This document shows positions 10,198 to 20,190 of a DNA stretch of 64,000 nucleotides, piece by piece. Made by a program: the position numbers and the translations under genes. The stretch lies in the NCBI RefSeq assembly GCF_004791695.1, contig NZ_SRSO01000001.1, positions 248,001 to 312,000 on the forward strand. Reading direction: 5' to 3'. Numbering within the stretch: position 1 is the stretch's first letter; each line of letters opens with the position of its first letter. The notes under the pieces were generated by a model that saw only the letters and a list, made by a program, of their open reading frames with translations, had not been told where the DNA came from and ran no database searches. This stretch comes from Flavivirga rizhaonensis. GTDB taxonomy: Bacteria > Bacteroidota > Bacteroidia > Flavobacteriales > Flavobacteriaceae.

Positions 10198-10222
10198 TTT
10201 CAGCTAAATTAAAATATGTTTT

Positions 10223-12025
10223 TTAAGCCCATAACTTAAGAGGAATTAAGTTCCAATAGGTTAATATTATTGTCCATTGAAGAATAAATAGAATTGCAAT
10301 TACATCAATTTTTAATGGTTTATTTTTTCTTACTTTAATCAACCCAAAAATCATTGCTAAAGGTATTATTCCAGTTACTACCGTTAATAAAACATTTCCA
10401 ACTGTAACGTCACCTAAATTAAGGATGGACTGCGTTAAAAGAAAAGGTATTGGAATTAATAAACAAGCTATAGCACTAAATGGAACTGTTAGTATTTGAT
10501 TTTTCTTAAATAATTTGTTTTGAATTAGAAGATAAAAACCTCGGCTTATTACTAATATGATGCCTACAAGACCAAGTATAAAACTCAGCCATAGCATGCT
10601 TAAATAAAGAACACTTACTTTTTCATACGTTACTAAACCATTACTAATTATTTGTTTTTTATTTTCTTCATATAAAACGTGAGAAGCTTTTACCTTATTT
10701 TTCACCCTAAATAAGTTTTTACCAAGTGGTAAAAGGTAATAGCTTTTCTTTTGAAGTGATGCCATTTTTAATTTATTATCAACCGCATTTACTTTTATTG
10801 AATTAAAAAGTAAATCAAAGTAAGAAGACACCTCAAATCGAATAGGGTTTAGTCTGTAAAAACCATAATAATCTTCTATATTATTTGGTAAACTGTTTTT
10901 GACTTCTTGTTTTTCGGGTTTTTCAATTTTTAAATAATCAATGAAAATTTTGTTGAATTTTTGATAGTTAGCTATTTCGCTATCCATATTAAAACTGATA
11001 AAAAAGGCCTTTTTCTCTTTTGGAAACACATGAAATGTTGCTCTATAACCAATTATGTTTCCACTATGATAATACCCTAGAACACCATGTCTGTCTGTGT
11101 GATTAAATCCAAATTGATAACCTCCATTTAACCCATGTTTATTAGCATCTGTTGTTGTGGGTTTGCCCATTTGGTTTAATAGCTCTTTTTTTATAAATGG
11201 TTTTTCATTTATACTTCCATTGCCCAATAAAAACTTAGCCAGTAGAGCCATATCATGTCCGGTTGTAGTAAACTGTCCAGCTGCTCTAATATGCATAGGT
11301 ACATTTTCTTGAGTACTTCCATCTTCAAAATGTCCCATAGCTAAGCTCTCGTCTGCATTTTCCGTAGTTTGAGAAACAAATTGAAAAGTACTATGCTTCA
11401 TTCCTAAGGGAGTTAAAAGGTTTTCATCTAAATAGCTTTCATAGGATTCTCCTGTAATTTCTTCTATAATTATCCCTAAAATAGTGTATCCAATATTAGA
11501 GTAAGAAAATCGTGTGCCTGGTTTGGTTCGGACTTTTAATACCGATACATCTTCAGAAACAATAGATTTTAGAGGTGTGGTAGAGGTTATTTTTGTACTA
11601 AATATTTGCCATAATTTTGCGTCTTGCAATCCAGAAGTATGATTTAGTAAATCCCTTACGGTAATAGGGTTTGTTGTTTTCCAAGGATTATTCAACTGCA
11701 GATTAGGCACAATAGTATTTACGGGTGCGTCAATAGTTAACTTGTTTTGACTAGATAATCGAAGAATACCCAATGCAATAAGTGTTTTTGTTACCGAACC
11801 AACTTGTACTTTATCAGTACTACTCAGTTTTTCTTTAGAAACAATATTTTTCAGACCAACTGCTCCTGTTGTAATTTCCCCGTTTGAGACTGTAGACCAT
11901 ACCGCTCCAGTTAAGCCTTGACTAATAAGTGTTTGTTCTAATTCTTTTTTAAGAATTATATCTTGTTGCCCGTTTAACAAGAAATTTGAACATAAAATAA
12001 GGGCTACCAAAAAATATTTAGACAT
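10223..12025 (-). CDS. Secreted/membrane serine hydrolase, beta-lactamase (class C) family, with C-terminal membrane domain
   Basis: This 600-residue protein starts with a signal peptide (MSKYFLVALILCSNFLLNG). Its class-C beta-lactamase/penicillin-binding fold shows the SxxK nucleophile in GSVTKTLIAL, the YxN motif in YSNIGYTILG, and the third motif as HSG in YYHSGNIIGY. After a linker domain the last ~130 residues contain four or five hydrophobic helices, so the catalytic domain is tethered to the inner membrane facing the periplasm. Likely roles are peptide or D-amino-acid ester hydrolysis; true beta-lactamase activity is not implied. It lies between the AraC gene and a LytTR response regulator on the same strand. 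Confidence 0.85.
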   Translation of the reverse strand: MSKYFLVALILCSNFLLNGQQDIILKKELEQTLISQGLTGAVWSTVSNGEITTGAVGLKNIVSKEKLSSTDKVQVGSVTKTLIALGILRLSSQNKLTIDAPVNTIVPNLQLNNPWKTTNPITVRDLLNHTSGLQDAKLWQIFSTKITSTTPLKSIVSEDVSVLKVRTKPGTRFSYSNIGYTILGIIIEEITGESYESYLDENLLTPLGMKHSTFQFVSQTTENADESLAMGHFEDGSTQENVPMHIRAAGQFTTTGHDMALLAKFLLGNGSINEKPFIKKELLNQMGKPTTTDANKHGLNGGYQFGFNHTDRHGVLGYYHSGNIIGYRATFHVFPKEKKAFFISFNMDSEIANYQKFNKIFIDYLKIEKPEKQEVKNSLPNNIEDYYGFYRLNPIRFEVSSYFDLLFNSIKVNAVDNKLKMASLQKKSYYLLPLGKNLFRVKNKVKASHVLYEENKKQIISNGLVTYEKVSVLYLSMLWLSFILGLVGIILVISRGFYLLIQNKLFKKNQILTVPFSAIACLLIPIPFLLTQSILNLGDVTVGNVLLTVVTGIIPLAMIFGLIKVRKNKPLKIDVIAILFILQWTIILTYWNLIPLKLWA

Positions 12026-12119
12026 AAAAACCTGTTTAGAATGATGACGACTCTTATTTCTATTTGTTACAGGTTAACCGTTCATTAAGGGTTTTATACT
12101 TGCCTTTTTATGACTAAAA

Positions 12120-12830
12120 TCAAGACCTTTTTAACAGTTCAAAAACACGGTGTTTATAGCTAATCCCAATAGGGATTTCAATATTGCCTAGTTCAATATC
12201 TTGATTTGTAAAGGCTGTTATTTTTTTAGAATTAACAATATAAGAACGATGGGTGCGAATGAAAAAAGGAGGAAGCATGCTTTCAAAAACACTTATTTTT
12301 TCTTTGGTAGTGATGGCTTCTTCAGAGGTATGAATTCTAACATAATCTTTTAAACTTTCAGCATATATAATATCATTAAATAAAACCCTATGATGCTTTT
12401 TATTCATATTTACCTGTAAATAATTAGGTGCTTCTTTAGAGGGGTCTATATGTGATGTTTTTAAACTTTGAGTTGAAACCGACTTAAAATACTTGTCAAT
12501 GGCTTGAAAAAAACGTTCAAACGGAATGGGTTTTAGTAAATAATCAAGCACTTCCAGTTCGTAACTTTCTAACGCATATTCCCTATAAGCTGTGGTTAAA
12601 ATAACCTTGGGAGTATTGCTTAATGATTTTAAAAAATCGATACCTGTTAGTGTAGGCATTTGAATGTCTAGAAAAAGCAAGTCTACCCGTTTAACCTTTA
12701 AAATTTCAAAAGCTTCAAGCGCATTATGACAAATAGCTAAAACTTCTAATTGTGGAATTTTAGAAACATAATTAGCAATTAAAGCACATGCTAAAGGTTC
12801 GTCATCGATTATAAGACACTTGGTTTTCAT
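12120..12830 (-). CDS. LytTR family response regulator
   Basis: This 236-residue regulator has an N-terminal receiver domain with the phosphoacceptor Asp in DLLFLDIQMP, the Thr in ILTTAYREYAL and the Lys in YLLKPIPFERF. A C-terminal LytTR DNA-binding domain (about 135-236) contains IIYAESLKDYVRIH and FIRTHRSYIVN. Its start codon overlaps the stop of the sensor kinase gene (TAATG), which indicates translational coupling and a cognate pair. Nearby serine hydrolase and AraC genes are candidate targets, but no operator was identified. Confidence 0.93.
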   Translation of the reverse strand: MKTKCLIIDDEPLACALIANYVSKIPQLEVLAICHNALEAFEILKVKRVDLLFLDIQMPTLTGIDFLKSLSNTPKVILTTAYREYALESYELEVLDYLLKPIPFERFFQAIDKYFKSVSTQSLKTSHIDPSKEAPNYLQVNMNKKHHRVLFNDIIYAESLKDYVRIHTSEEAITTKEKISVFESMLPPFFIRTHRSYIVNSKKITAFTNQDIELGNIEIPIGISYKHRVFELLKRS

Positions 12831-13909
12831 TAGCTTAAATCTATATTAAGTTTTACAGTATAAGATATATCTTCTTCATGTATTTTAAATTGAAATTTAT
12901 CAGGATAAATTAATTTCAATTGCTTTTCAATATTTTTTTGCCCAATGCCATCTCTGTATTTAGTATTGTCTTTTTGTACTAATTTAGATTTTGTATTAAA
13001 CACATTAAAATTTAATGTTTTATTTTGAACTTTAAAGTCAATTTTAACAATCGTTTTATCAATGGTACTACTAATACCGTGTTTAAAAGCGTTTTCTATA
13101 ATAGATACTAGAATTAAAGGTGCTATTTTGGTTTGAGGATTATCAATGTTTTTATTGAGTTTTAATTCTAGTCGTTCTCCATAACGAAGTTTTTCTAAAT
13201 CGATATAATTCTGTATTAATTCTAATTCTTTTTCAATAGTAACATGTTTGTCGTTGCATTGATACAACATATAATCTAGAATCTGGGAAAGTTTTAAAAC
13301 CGTTTCTGGTGCTTTTTTCGATTTTTGAAGTGTTAAAACATATAGATTATTTAAGGTGTTGAATAAAAAATGTGGATGAATTTGAGCTTTTAGAAAATTT
13401 AACTCAGCTAAAGATTTCTCTCTTTTAAGCTGTTCTATTTGGCTTGTTTCAATAAACTTTTCCTTAATTAATTTTAGAGTAAAAAATATTAATGTAGGGA
13501 AGTATAAACTTAGAAAATAGGTTGAATATAGTTTTCTAATATCTAGTAAAATTTCGACAACAGATTCTTGTTCAAACGTCCCTTTTCTTAATAAAGTCTC
13601 TACAATATATACCACCAAAAGTCTATCTAAAACACAAAAGATATAGCTAGTAATTACTATAGAAATTATAAATAAAACATATTTTTTCTTATATAATAGT
13701 TTTGGTACTTGGTAGTAGATAAAAGTATACGCTACTACAATTTTAGTACTCAGCATAATTAATTTATGTAAAAATTCACCGTCAGAATACCTAAAATCAG
13801 AATGGAGTCCTAAAACTTGAAGCAAATAAATGGTTAACCAAAAAAGCACATGCTCTAACCATCTTCGGTTTTGCACATAGTCTATGATATGTAAAAAATA
13901 GTCTTTCAT
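12830..13909 (-). CDS. Sensor histidine kinase, LytS/YehU type (His_kinase domain)
   Basis: This 359-residue membrane kinase has four hydrophobic segments in the first ~150 residues, then a short coiled coil and the LytS-type phosphorylation motif QIHPHFLFNTLNNLY. The ATP-binding part includes LVSIIENAFKHGI and the glycine-containing DGIGQKNIEKQL. There is no extracytoplasmic sensor domain, so it probably senses through its membrane segments. It overlaps the LytTR regulator gene by one base pair pattern (TAATG) and lies divergent from the TonB-dependent receptor at 14117. Confidence 0.92.
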   Translation of the reverse strand: MKDYFLHIIDYVQNRRWLEHVLFWLTIYLLQVLGLHSDFRYSDGEFLHKLIMLSTKIVVAYTFIYYQVPKLLYKKKYVLFIISIVITSYIFCVLDRLLVVYIVETLLRKGTFEQESVVEILLDIRKLYSTYFLSLYFPTLIFFTLKLIKEKFIETSQIEQLKREKSLAELNFLKAQIHPHFLFNTLNNLYVLTLQKSKKAPETVLKLSQILDYMLYQCNDKHVTIEKELELIQNYIDLEKLRYGERLELKLNKNIDNPQTKIAPLILVSIIENAFKHGISSTIDKTIVKIDFKVQNKTLNFNVFNTKSKLVQKDNTKYRDGIGQKNIEKQLKLIYPDKFQFKIHEEDISYTVKLNIDLS

Positions 13910-14116
13910 GCTTTAAAAATACACAGAATCATAACTAGATATATTAAATGTCGCCCAACTTGTATTAAAAACCTACGAATTTGACTTTTTTAAGTATAAA
14001 TTAAACTTATCAAAATCAAATCCTTATCTATATTCGGCAACCTTGTATTGGTCTATAATTTAAAAAGAGCTTTGTTTTTAAGATGATTTTTGAAGCATCA
14101 ATCTAAAAACAAAATT

Positions 14117-16489
14117 ATGAATCGACTAATCATCGCATTATTATTTCTTTTTTCAATAAGTGCATTTGGAAATAATTTGTCATTAGCTAAAAACATTAAA
14201 GGTATTGTTATTGATGCTGAAACAAAACAGCCTTTAGAATTTGCAACAGTGTCTATTTATAAAAACGAAACACTAATAGACGGTATTATTACTAACGAGA
14301 AGGGGGGCTTTTCTATCAGTGTTCCAAATGGGAATTATGCTTTAAAAATTGAATACCTATCCTATACAACATTTGAAACTGATATAGAGCTTAAGCAACA
14401 TATCGACTTGGGAATAATACCTCTTAACCTTGATATGGAAACTTTAAATGCAGTAGAAATAATCGCCAAAAAATCTGTAATGGAATTTAAGCTAGATAAA
14501 AAAGTGTTTAATGTAGGCAAAGATTTAATTTCTCAAAATGGTTCTTTATCACAAGTTTTAAATAATGTGCCATCAGTTTCTGTAGCCATTGATGGCACTG
14601 TTAATTTACGAGGAAATCCTAATGTTACTATTTTAATAAATGGTAAACCATCGGTGCTAACCTCTCAAAATAATTTAGACCAAATTCAATCTCAAAATAT
14701 TGAGAGAATTGAAGTAATAACTAATCCGTCATCTAGATATCAGGCATCAGGAACAGGAGGCATCATTAATGTGGTTTTAAAGAAAAACAAAACAGAAGGG
14801 TTTAGCGGTTCTTTTACGGTTCAAGCAGGCACTCCAAAAGACTATAATTTTAGTACAAGCTTAAATTATAAGGTAAAAAAGCTGAATCTTTTTTCAACAA
14901 TTGGGTATAAAAACTCTGACTATAAAAGGGAGCAGACTGCAAATCAGGACATCATAAACAATAATGCCACCACCATTTTGATGCTTGATGCTTATAAAAA
15001 TAGTAATGATGAAATACCCAATATTTACATAGGTGGAGATTATTCTTTTAATGAAAGAAATAGCGTTACCATGTCTTTTTACCATGATGTTTTAAAGAAT
15101 ACAGATGAATCAAAAGCACTTTATAATTATCTAGATGAGTCTCAAACCATAGATAGTACAATAGTTAGAACTGAGCACTATTACGAGCCTCAAGATTATA
15201 ATCAATTTGAGCTTTCTTATTTAAAAACATTTAATAAAGAGGGCAAAAAATTAATGATTGATTTTCAATATGATTTTTGGGATGATGATGAATTAGAAAA
15301 CCTGTTCACACAAAAAATTGTTCCCGTAGAGACAACTCCAGATTTACTTAGAACACGTAATATTGAAAGTAGTAATGATTACTTAATTCAATTGCATTAT
15401 GAATCACCTATAACCACTAAAAGTAAATTTGAAAGTGGATTTAGAGCGGAATCTAGAGTAATATCTAGTGATTATACAGCTGAAGAATATGTAAATAATC
15501 AATGGCAAATTTTTAATAACATTGAAAACAATGTAGACTACCACGAAAAAATTGGTGGTGTTTTTGGACAATTTGCACACACGCTTGATAAGCTAAGTTT
15601 TCAAATTGGACTAAGAGCAGAATTCACAGAAATAAAGATAAAAGATACTGAAGGAGAGTTTAATAACAGTAAAAAATACAATCAATTTTTTCCAACAAGT
15701 TATTTAAACTATGCTTTTACGGATGGCTCAAACCTTCAATTAAGTTATAGTCGAAGAATTAATAGACCTGGGTTTTGGCAGCTAAATCCCTTTGCCGGAT
15801 TATCAGATTTTAGTGCTATTAGAATTGGAAATCCCGATTTAAACCCTGCTTTGTCAAATGTTTTGGAGCTTGGCTTGTTAACCAGATTAGATAAAATAAC
15901 CATTAATCCTTCTGTGTATTATAATTATACCTCTAATGCATTTGATTTCTCGGTCACTAAAAATAACGAAGCCATTATCATTACAAAACCAATTAACTTA
16001 GATTTTGAAGAGCGAATAGGTTTTGAGTTATCTGCAAACTATACCCCTTATAAATGGCTGAATGTCTCTGGAGAATTCAACTATTTTACTTTTGAAAAAT
16101 CGTGTAATACTGAAACACAAAATTTTGATTTTAGAGACAGTCGTTGGTTTACTAAACTTAATGCCCAATTAAACTTTCCAAAAGATGTTTCCGTACAAAC
16201 TAATTTTAGTTATTATGCTCCAAATGAAAGTTTACAAACAAGGATAGCGGCTAACTATAATTTAGATATTGCCCTAAGTAAACGCTTTTTAAAAAACAAA
16301 ATGCAAGTTACTTTTAATGCTCAAAATGTTTTTGATTCCCGAATTGAAAAATGGACAACAACAGGAGAAAACTTCTTTTATAAAGGGCAACGAAAACGCT
16401 ACGGTACACGCCTAAATATAGCTTTACTATATCGATTTAATAAAAATATAACTTCCAAAAGCAGAACTCGTGGTAGCAGTAATCGCTAA
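14117..16489 (+). CDS. TonB-dependent receptor / outer membrane beta-barrel protein
   Basis: I choose the ATG at 14117, which starts a signal peptide (MNRLIIALLFLFSISAFG); the frame extends 27 bp further up only through a TTG. The mature protein begins with a carboxypeptidase-regulatory-like domain (IKGIVIDAETKQPLEFATVSIY), followed by a plug-like region (SGTGGIINVVLKKN) and a long barrel in the OMP_b-brl_3 style (SYSRRINRPGFWQLNPF). Such proteins import or bind unknown ligands and are usually encoded without a SusD partner, as here. It is divergent from the histidine kinase/LytTR pair, which makes it a plausible target of that system. Two exported proteins follow on the same strand. Confidence 0.87.
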   Translation: MNRLIIALLFLFSISAFGNNLSLAKNIKGIVIDAETKQPLEFATVSIYKNETLIDGIITNEKGGFSISVPNGNYALKIEYLSYTTFETDIELKQHIDLGIIPLNLDMETLNAVEIIAKKSVMEFKLDKKVFNVGKDLISQNGSLSQVLNNVPSVSVAIDGTVNLRGNPNVTILINGKPSVLTSQNNLDQIQSQNIERIEVITNPSSRYQASGTGGIINVVLKKNKTEGFSGSFTVQAGTPKDYNFSTSLNYKVKKLNLFSTIGYKNSDYKREQTANQDIINNNATTILMLDAYKNSNDEIPNIYIGGDYSFNERNSVTMSFYHDVLKNTDESKALYNYLDESQTIDSTIVRTEHYYEPQDYNQFELSYLKTFNKEGKKLMIDFQYDFWDDDELENLFTQKIVPVETTPDLLRTRNIESSNDYLIQLHYESPITTKSKFESGFRAESRVISSDYTAEEYVNNQWQIFNNIENNVDYHEKIGGVFGQFAHTLDKLSFQIGLRAEFTEIKIKDTEGEFNNSKKYNQFFPTSYLNYAFTDGSNLQLSYSRRINRPGFWQLNPFAGLSDFSAIRIGNPDLNPALSNVLELGLLTRLDKITINPSVYYNYTSNAFDFSVTKNNEAIIITKPINLDFEERIGFELSANYTPYKWLNVSGEFNYFTFEKSCNTETQNFDFRDSRWFTKLNAQLNFPKDVSVQTNFSYYAPNESLQTRIAANYNLDIALSKRFLKNKMQVTFNAQNVFDSRIEKWTTTGENFFYKGQRKRYGTRLNIALLYRFNKNITSKSRTRGSSNR

Positions 16490-16544
16490 GACAGTTTGTT
16501 CATTAAACATAATTATTTATCAACTCAATTAAAAACATAAAAAA

Positions 16545-17522
16545 ATGAAAAAAAATACTTTTCTAATATCGACTACATTAATTTTAGTATGCTCTTGCTT
16601 TATTAATTTGTTGGCGCAAAACAGCCCAATTGGGACTATGAAAATTATTGAAGGCTCTGGCTCTTTTCAAATAAAAGGCGGCATTGGTCATGAAAATGAT
16701 ACGATTACTGTTTTTTACCATAAACCTAAAAATTTCACTTCAAAATCTAAGATTTTAATGGTTATTCCTGGTTCTGGAAGGAACGGAGATAGTTATCGTG
16801 ATTCTTGGATAAAAACATCTGAAAAACATTGTGTTTTAATTCTTTCTCCAGCCTACGCCAAAAAAGATTATTCATATTTAGGGTATCATTTGGGAGGTGT
16901 TGCTAAAGATAGAGATATTAAAGATGCTTTTACTTTTGTGAAAAATTCTAATCAAGTTATCATGGATGAAGAAAAAGCCATATTTGAATATAATGATGAT
17001 GCAAGACAATGGATTTATCCTGATTTTGATCGTATTTTCAATCTTGTTAAGAAGACAATTCAATCACAACAAAAGAAATACGATATGTTTGGACATTCTG
17101 CTGGTGGACAAATATTACATCGTTTTGTTTTAATGCATCCTAACTCTAAAGCAGACCGAATTTTAGCATCAAATGCAGGTTCGTATACATTGCCAGACAT
17201 GGAAACAAATTATCCATGCGGCATTAAAAATGTGAATCATTTAGACTTAAAAAAGGCGTTTAAAAAACGTTTAGTACTGTTTTTAGGAGAATTGGATAAT
17301 GCTAATGAAAATGGAGGGATACTCTTAAGGTCTAAAACAACCGACAAGCAGGGGTTACATAGACTAGCACGTGGAAAATACTTTTATCACTATGGTTTAA
17401 AAAATTCAAAAGACCATAAAAATAAATTCAATTGGACATTAAAAGTGATTCCTAATGTTGGTCATAACCAAAGAAAAATGGCTAAAGCAGCAGCTGTTTA
17501 TCTTTATAAGAATGATTTATAA
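16545..17522 (+). CDS. Secreted alpha/beta hydrolase
   Basis: This 325-residue protein has a signal peptide (MKKNTFLISTTLILVCSCFINLLAQ), a beta strand with an oxyanion-type VIPGSGRNGDSYRDSW, and the nucleophile elbow GHSAGGQ at about residue 180. The likely catalytic His is in NVGHNQRKM near the end. It resembles poly(3-hydroxybutyrate) depolymerase or feruloyl esterase-like hydrolases, but the substrate is not assignable. It lies 55 bp downstream of the TonB-dependent receptor and 41 bp upstream of the DJ-1-like gene, so the three may form one transcript. Confidence 0.83.
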   Translation: MKKNTFLISTTLILVCSCFINLLAQNSPIGTMKIIEGSGSFQIKGGIGHENDTITVFYHKPKNFTSKSKILMVIPGSGRNGDSYRDSWIKTSEKHCVLILSPAYAKKDYSYLGYHLGGVAKDRDIKDAFTFVKNSNQVIMDEEKAIFEYNDDARQWIYPDFDRIFNLVKKTIQSQQKKYDMFGHSAGGQILHRFVLMHPNSKADRILASNAGSYTLPDMETNYPCGIKNVNHLDLKKAFKKRLVLFLGELDNANENGGILLRSKTTDKQGLHRLARGKYFYHYGLKNSKDHKNKFNWTLKVIPNVGHNQRKMAKAAAVYLYKNDL

Positions 17523-17563
17523 TTAGGTGAAATTTAAGAATTAATTAAATAAAAGCACAAAAA

Positions 17564-18316
17564 ATGAAAAAAGTCATTCTACTAATAGTTACATCAATAC
17601 TAATATCATGCACATGTGGGACTCCTGCAAATAAAAAGAAAAGAGTCCTCGTCGTTCTTTCAAATACTGTAAATATGGGAGATTCAGAGAAACACGAAGC
17701 CGGTAATAATCTTTGGGAAGTAGCACCCCCTTATCATATTTTTGTATCTCATGGATATGAAGTTGATTTTGTATCGCCTACAGGAAAGGACGCTCCTTTT
17801 ACAATGGAACCTATAGGTATTAGTAGCTATACTATGAAATATGAAAATTTTACAGAAAAGGCAAACAATTCTTTTAAACCAAACGAAATTGATCCTAATG
17901 AGTATGAAGCCGTTTTTGTTGGCGGCGGGTATGGTTCATTATTTGATGTTGTTAATAATGATGAGATTTTATCCATATTAGCATCTGTCTATGATAATAA
18001 TGGTGTTATAGGAGGGTGTGGGCATGGTCCTGGGGCTTTTGCCAATGTAAAATTGCGTAGTGGAGCTTATATGATAAAAGGTAAAAAAGTGACTGGGTTT
18101 CCAAATTCAACAGAAATAACTAAAAGTTGGGCTATGCAAGGAACTTTGTTGCCTGAAACTGTAGAAGATTTATTAAGGAAAAATGGTGCATTGTTTCAAT
18201 CTAAAAAAGATTTAAAAGATAAGTATGATGTGGTTATTGATAAGCGAATTGTTACTACTATGTTTCTTCCTTCGGCGGCTATTGTTGCAAAAGAAATGAT
18301 TAATTTAATGAAATAA
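17564..18316 (+). CDS. DJ-1/PfpI family lipoprotein (type 1 glutamine amidotransferase-like)
   Basis: This 250-residue protein starts with a lipoprotein signal (MKKVILLIVTSILISCTCG; lipidated Cys at about 16). The rest is a DJ-1/PfpI fold of the Hsp31-like group: FVGGGYGSLFDV, then GGCGHGPGAFANV where the Cys sits at the nucleophile elbow. Family members are glyoxalases, deglycases or chaperones. Export to the periplasm as a lipoprotein is unusual compared with cytoplasmic Hsp31 but is seen in Bacteroidota. It ends the possible receptor-hydrolase-DJ-1 operon. Confidence 0.83.
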   Translation: MKKVILLIVTSILISCTCGTPANKKKRVLVVLSNTVNMGDSEKHEAGNNLWEVAPPYHIFVSHGYEVDFVSPTGKDAPFTMEPIGISSYTMKYENFTEKANNSFKPNEIDPNEYEAVFVGGGYGSLFDVVNNDEILSILASVYDNNGVIGGCGHGPGAFANVKLRSGAYMIKGKKVTGFPNSTEITKSWAMQGTLLPETVEDLLRKNGALFQSKKDLKDKYDVVIDKRIVTTMFLPSAAIVAKEMINLMK

Positions 18317-18368
18317 ATGTAGGGTTTTCGGTATTAAGAGTAATTCTTAAATTAGAGTTGAAGGTCGC

Positions 18369-19043
18369 TTAGTGTTTTTCCTTTTCAAGGATAGAAATAA
18401 TTTTTTCATAATTATCAATCAGTTCTTGATTTTCAAAACCTTTAGCTTCTTCGAGACTTGCCTTAAACTGTTCTATAGTGTTTAATCCTTCAAAATTTCT
18501 TAGACTTACATTAGCATTATTCTTCAATAAAAAAGAGAATATTTCAGGGTTTGATGCGTATGTTAGTGCTGTATACCCACTATTGCATTGTAAGTTTATT
18601 TTTGCATCTTTTTTAATCAAAAATTTAACTAAATCTAATTGATTTCGGCTTGAAGCCATCATTAAGGTTGTCATTTCTCTATAACCTTTTTGATTTACAT
18701 CAACGCCTTTGTCAAGTAATATTTTGGCAATATTTGTAAGCCCATAAAAACTTGTTTTGAAGAGTGCACTGCTGTTATCGTCATCCACTTTTGTTATGTC
18801 AGCATTTTTATTGATTAAATAAAGAGCAATATCTTCTTTCCCAGCTTGAATGGCTTTCATTAGTAAAGTTTGTTTCCACTCGCCTATACAATCAATATTT
18901 TCTCCATTCTCAATCATTTTTTTAACCAATTCTAAATCACCATTTTCTATAGCAATTTGAATTTCTTCACTACATTTTTTTTGAGAGAATAAATTAAAAG
19001 GAAAAATCATAGTTGTAAGTAAAATTATAGATAGGATTTTCAT
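18369..19043 (-). CDS. Secreted ankyrin-repeat protein
   Basis: I choose the ATG at 19043, giving the signal peptide MKILSIILLTTMIFPFNLFS; the upstream ATG at 19079 adds twelve polar residues that would break it. The mature 200 residues are four to five ankyrin repeats, visible as TLLMKAIQAGKEDIALYLI, SALFKTSFYGLTNIAKILL, TTLMMASSRNQLDLVKFLI and TALTYASNPEIFSFLL. It presumably mediates protein binding in the periplasm. It is isolated, convergent with the DJ-1-like gene. Function cannot be deduced further. Confidence 0.8.
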   Translation of the reverse strand: MKILSIILLTTMIFPFNLFSQKKCSEEIQIAIENGDLELVKKMIENGENIDCIGEWKQTLLMKAIQAGKEDIALYLINKNADITKVDDDNSSALFKTSFYGLTNIAKILLDKGVDVNQKGYREMTTLMMASSRNQLDLVKFLIKKDAKINLQCNSGYTALTYASNPEIFSFLLKNNANVSLRNFEGLNTIEQFKASLEEAKGFENQELIDNYEKIISILEKEKH

Positions 19044-19297
19044 TTCTTCACAATTTAAATAATTTTTATAATTAACCAAAGGGCGTTTTAAATTTTAATG
19101 ATGCCTATTTTTAGAGACCTAGTATGTGCCATTTTAATTTCTTTTATAAATTAAAGAATCTATTATTAGCGTGTTATTCTTTTTCATTTTTGTACAGACT
19201 ATTGTTTTTATGTTGACAAGAAATTAATGTTAAAATAAGTGCAACCGCTAATTTTTCAAATTTGTTAACTAATAAATCCGTGTTGGGTTTTTATTAA

Positions 19298-20038
19298 TTA
19301 CACACGACCTGTTCTTATCCATTTAGCCCAATCGTTTCTATTATTTTTTTCAGCAGCCCTAGCAGCTGCCTCAAATTCGTAGTCTACAGAAATTAATTCA
19401 ACATTTATTTCATTGGTATTAATTTTTAGTATAGCATATTTTGCATGTGGACTAAGACTTTCCATTTTATGTGGAATGGGTAAATCATCATTATAAGCTG
19501 GTAAACCAATGCTTCCAGGGTTTACAATAGTCTTATTTTTAGTTTTTACCATTCGCGGTATATGGCTATGCCCACAAGTAATAATGCTCTCTTTGATATT
19601 GGATAGCGTAATTTCTATCTCATCATTTGTTTGAACACCTACATAATCCGTATTAATTTTTTCTAATAGCGCAATGGAGTCATTTACAGGATTTCCGTGG
19701 CAACAATATATATTATTATAGGTTAAGTCAAATGGTAATTTTTTTAACCAATTGATAGCATCATTACCTAAAGAACTTTTAACATATTCTAATGTTGATA
19801 TGTTTGTGGTGTTATGAACATTTTCAATAATAAACCTATCTTGATTTCCTGAGATACTTTTAGTATTATTCTCTAATAATAACTCAAATGTTCCTTTTGG
19901 GTCTAAAGGGCCATAAAGGCTATCTCCAAGATTTAATATTGTGTCAATTTTTTTGGTTTCTATATCTCTTAAAACTTCTTTAAGAGCCCAAGAGTTTGCA
20001 TGTATATCAGATATTATGGCTATTTTTTCTGTATTCAT
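19298..20038 (-). CDS. Calcineurin-like metallophosphoesterase (YfcE/MJ0936-like)
   Basis: This 246-residue cytoplasmic protein shows the metallophosphoesterase motifs in order: SDIHANSWAL, NLGDSLYGP, SGNQD (in place of GNHD), CCHGNP and CGHSHIPR. These residues bind a di-metal centre for phosphodiester hydrolysis. The Gln replacing His in the GNHD motif is a common subfamily variation. There are no signal peptide or membrane segments. It stands alone on the minus strand, so the substrate is unknown. Confidence 0.88.
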   Translation of the reverse strand: MNTEKIAIISDIHANSWALKEVLRDIETKKIDTILNLGDSLYGPLDPKGTFELLLENNTKSISGNQDRFIIENVHNTTNISTLEYVKSSLGNDAINWLKKLPFDLTYNNIYCCHGNPVNDSIALLEKINTDYVGVQTNDEIEITLSNIKESIITCGHSHIPRMVKTKNKTIVNPGSIGLPAYNDDLPIPHKMESLSPHAKYAILKINTNEINVELISVDYEFEAAARAAEKNNRNDWAKWIRTGRV

Positions 20039-20190
20039 TTATGCCTATTTTGTGATTTTAATTTAGTACATATATGTTATCTAATCTTGAAATATGGCTA
20101 CAATTTATATTCGTTTTTAACTCAGTTTTTGTAAGCGGTTCATTCTGTTATAGCTATTTAATATATTTCAATCTATATTTAAAATTTAGT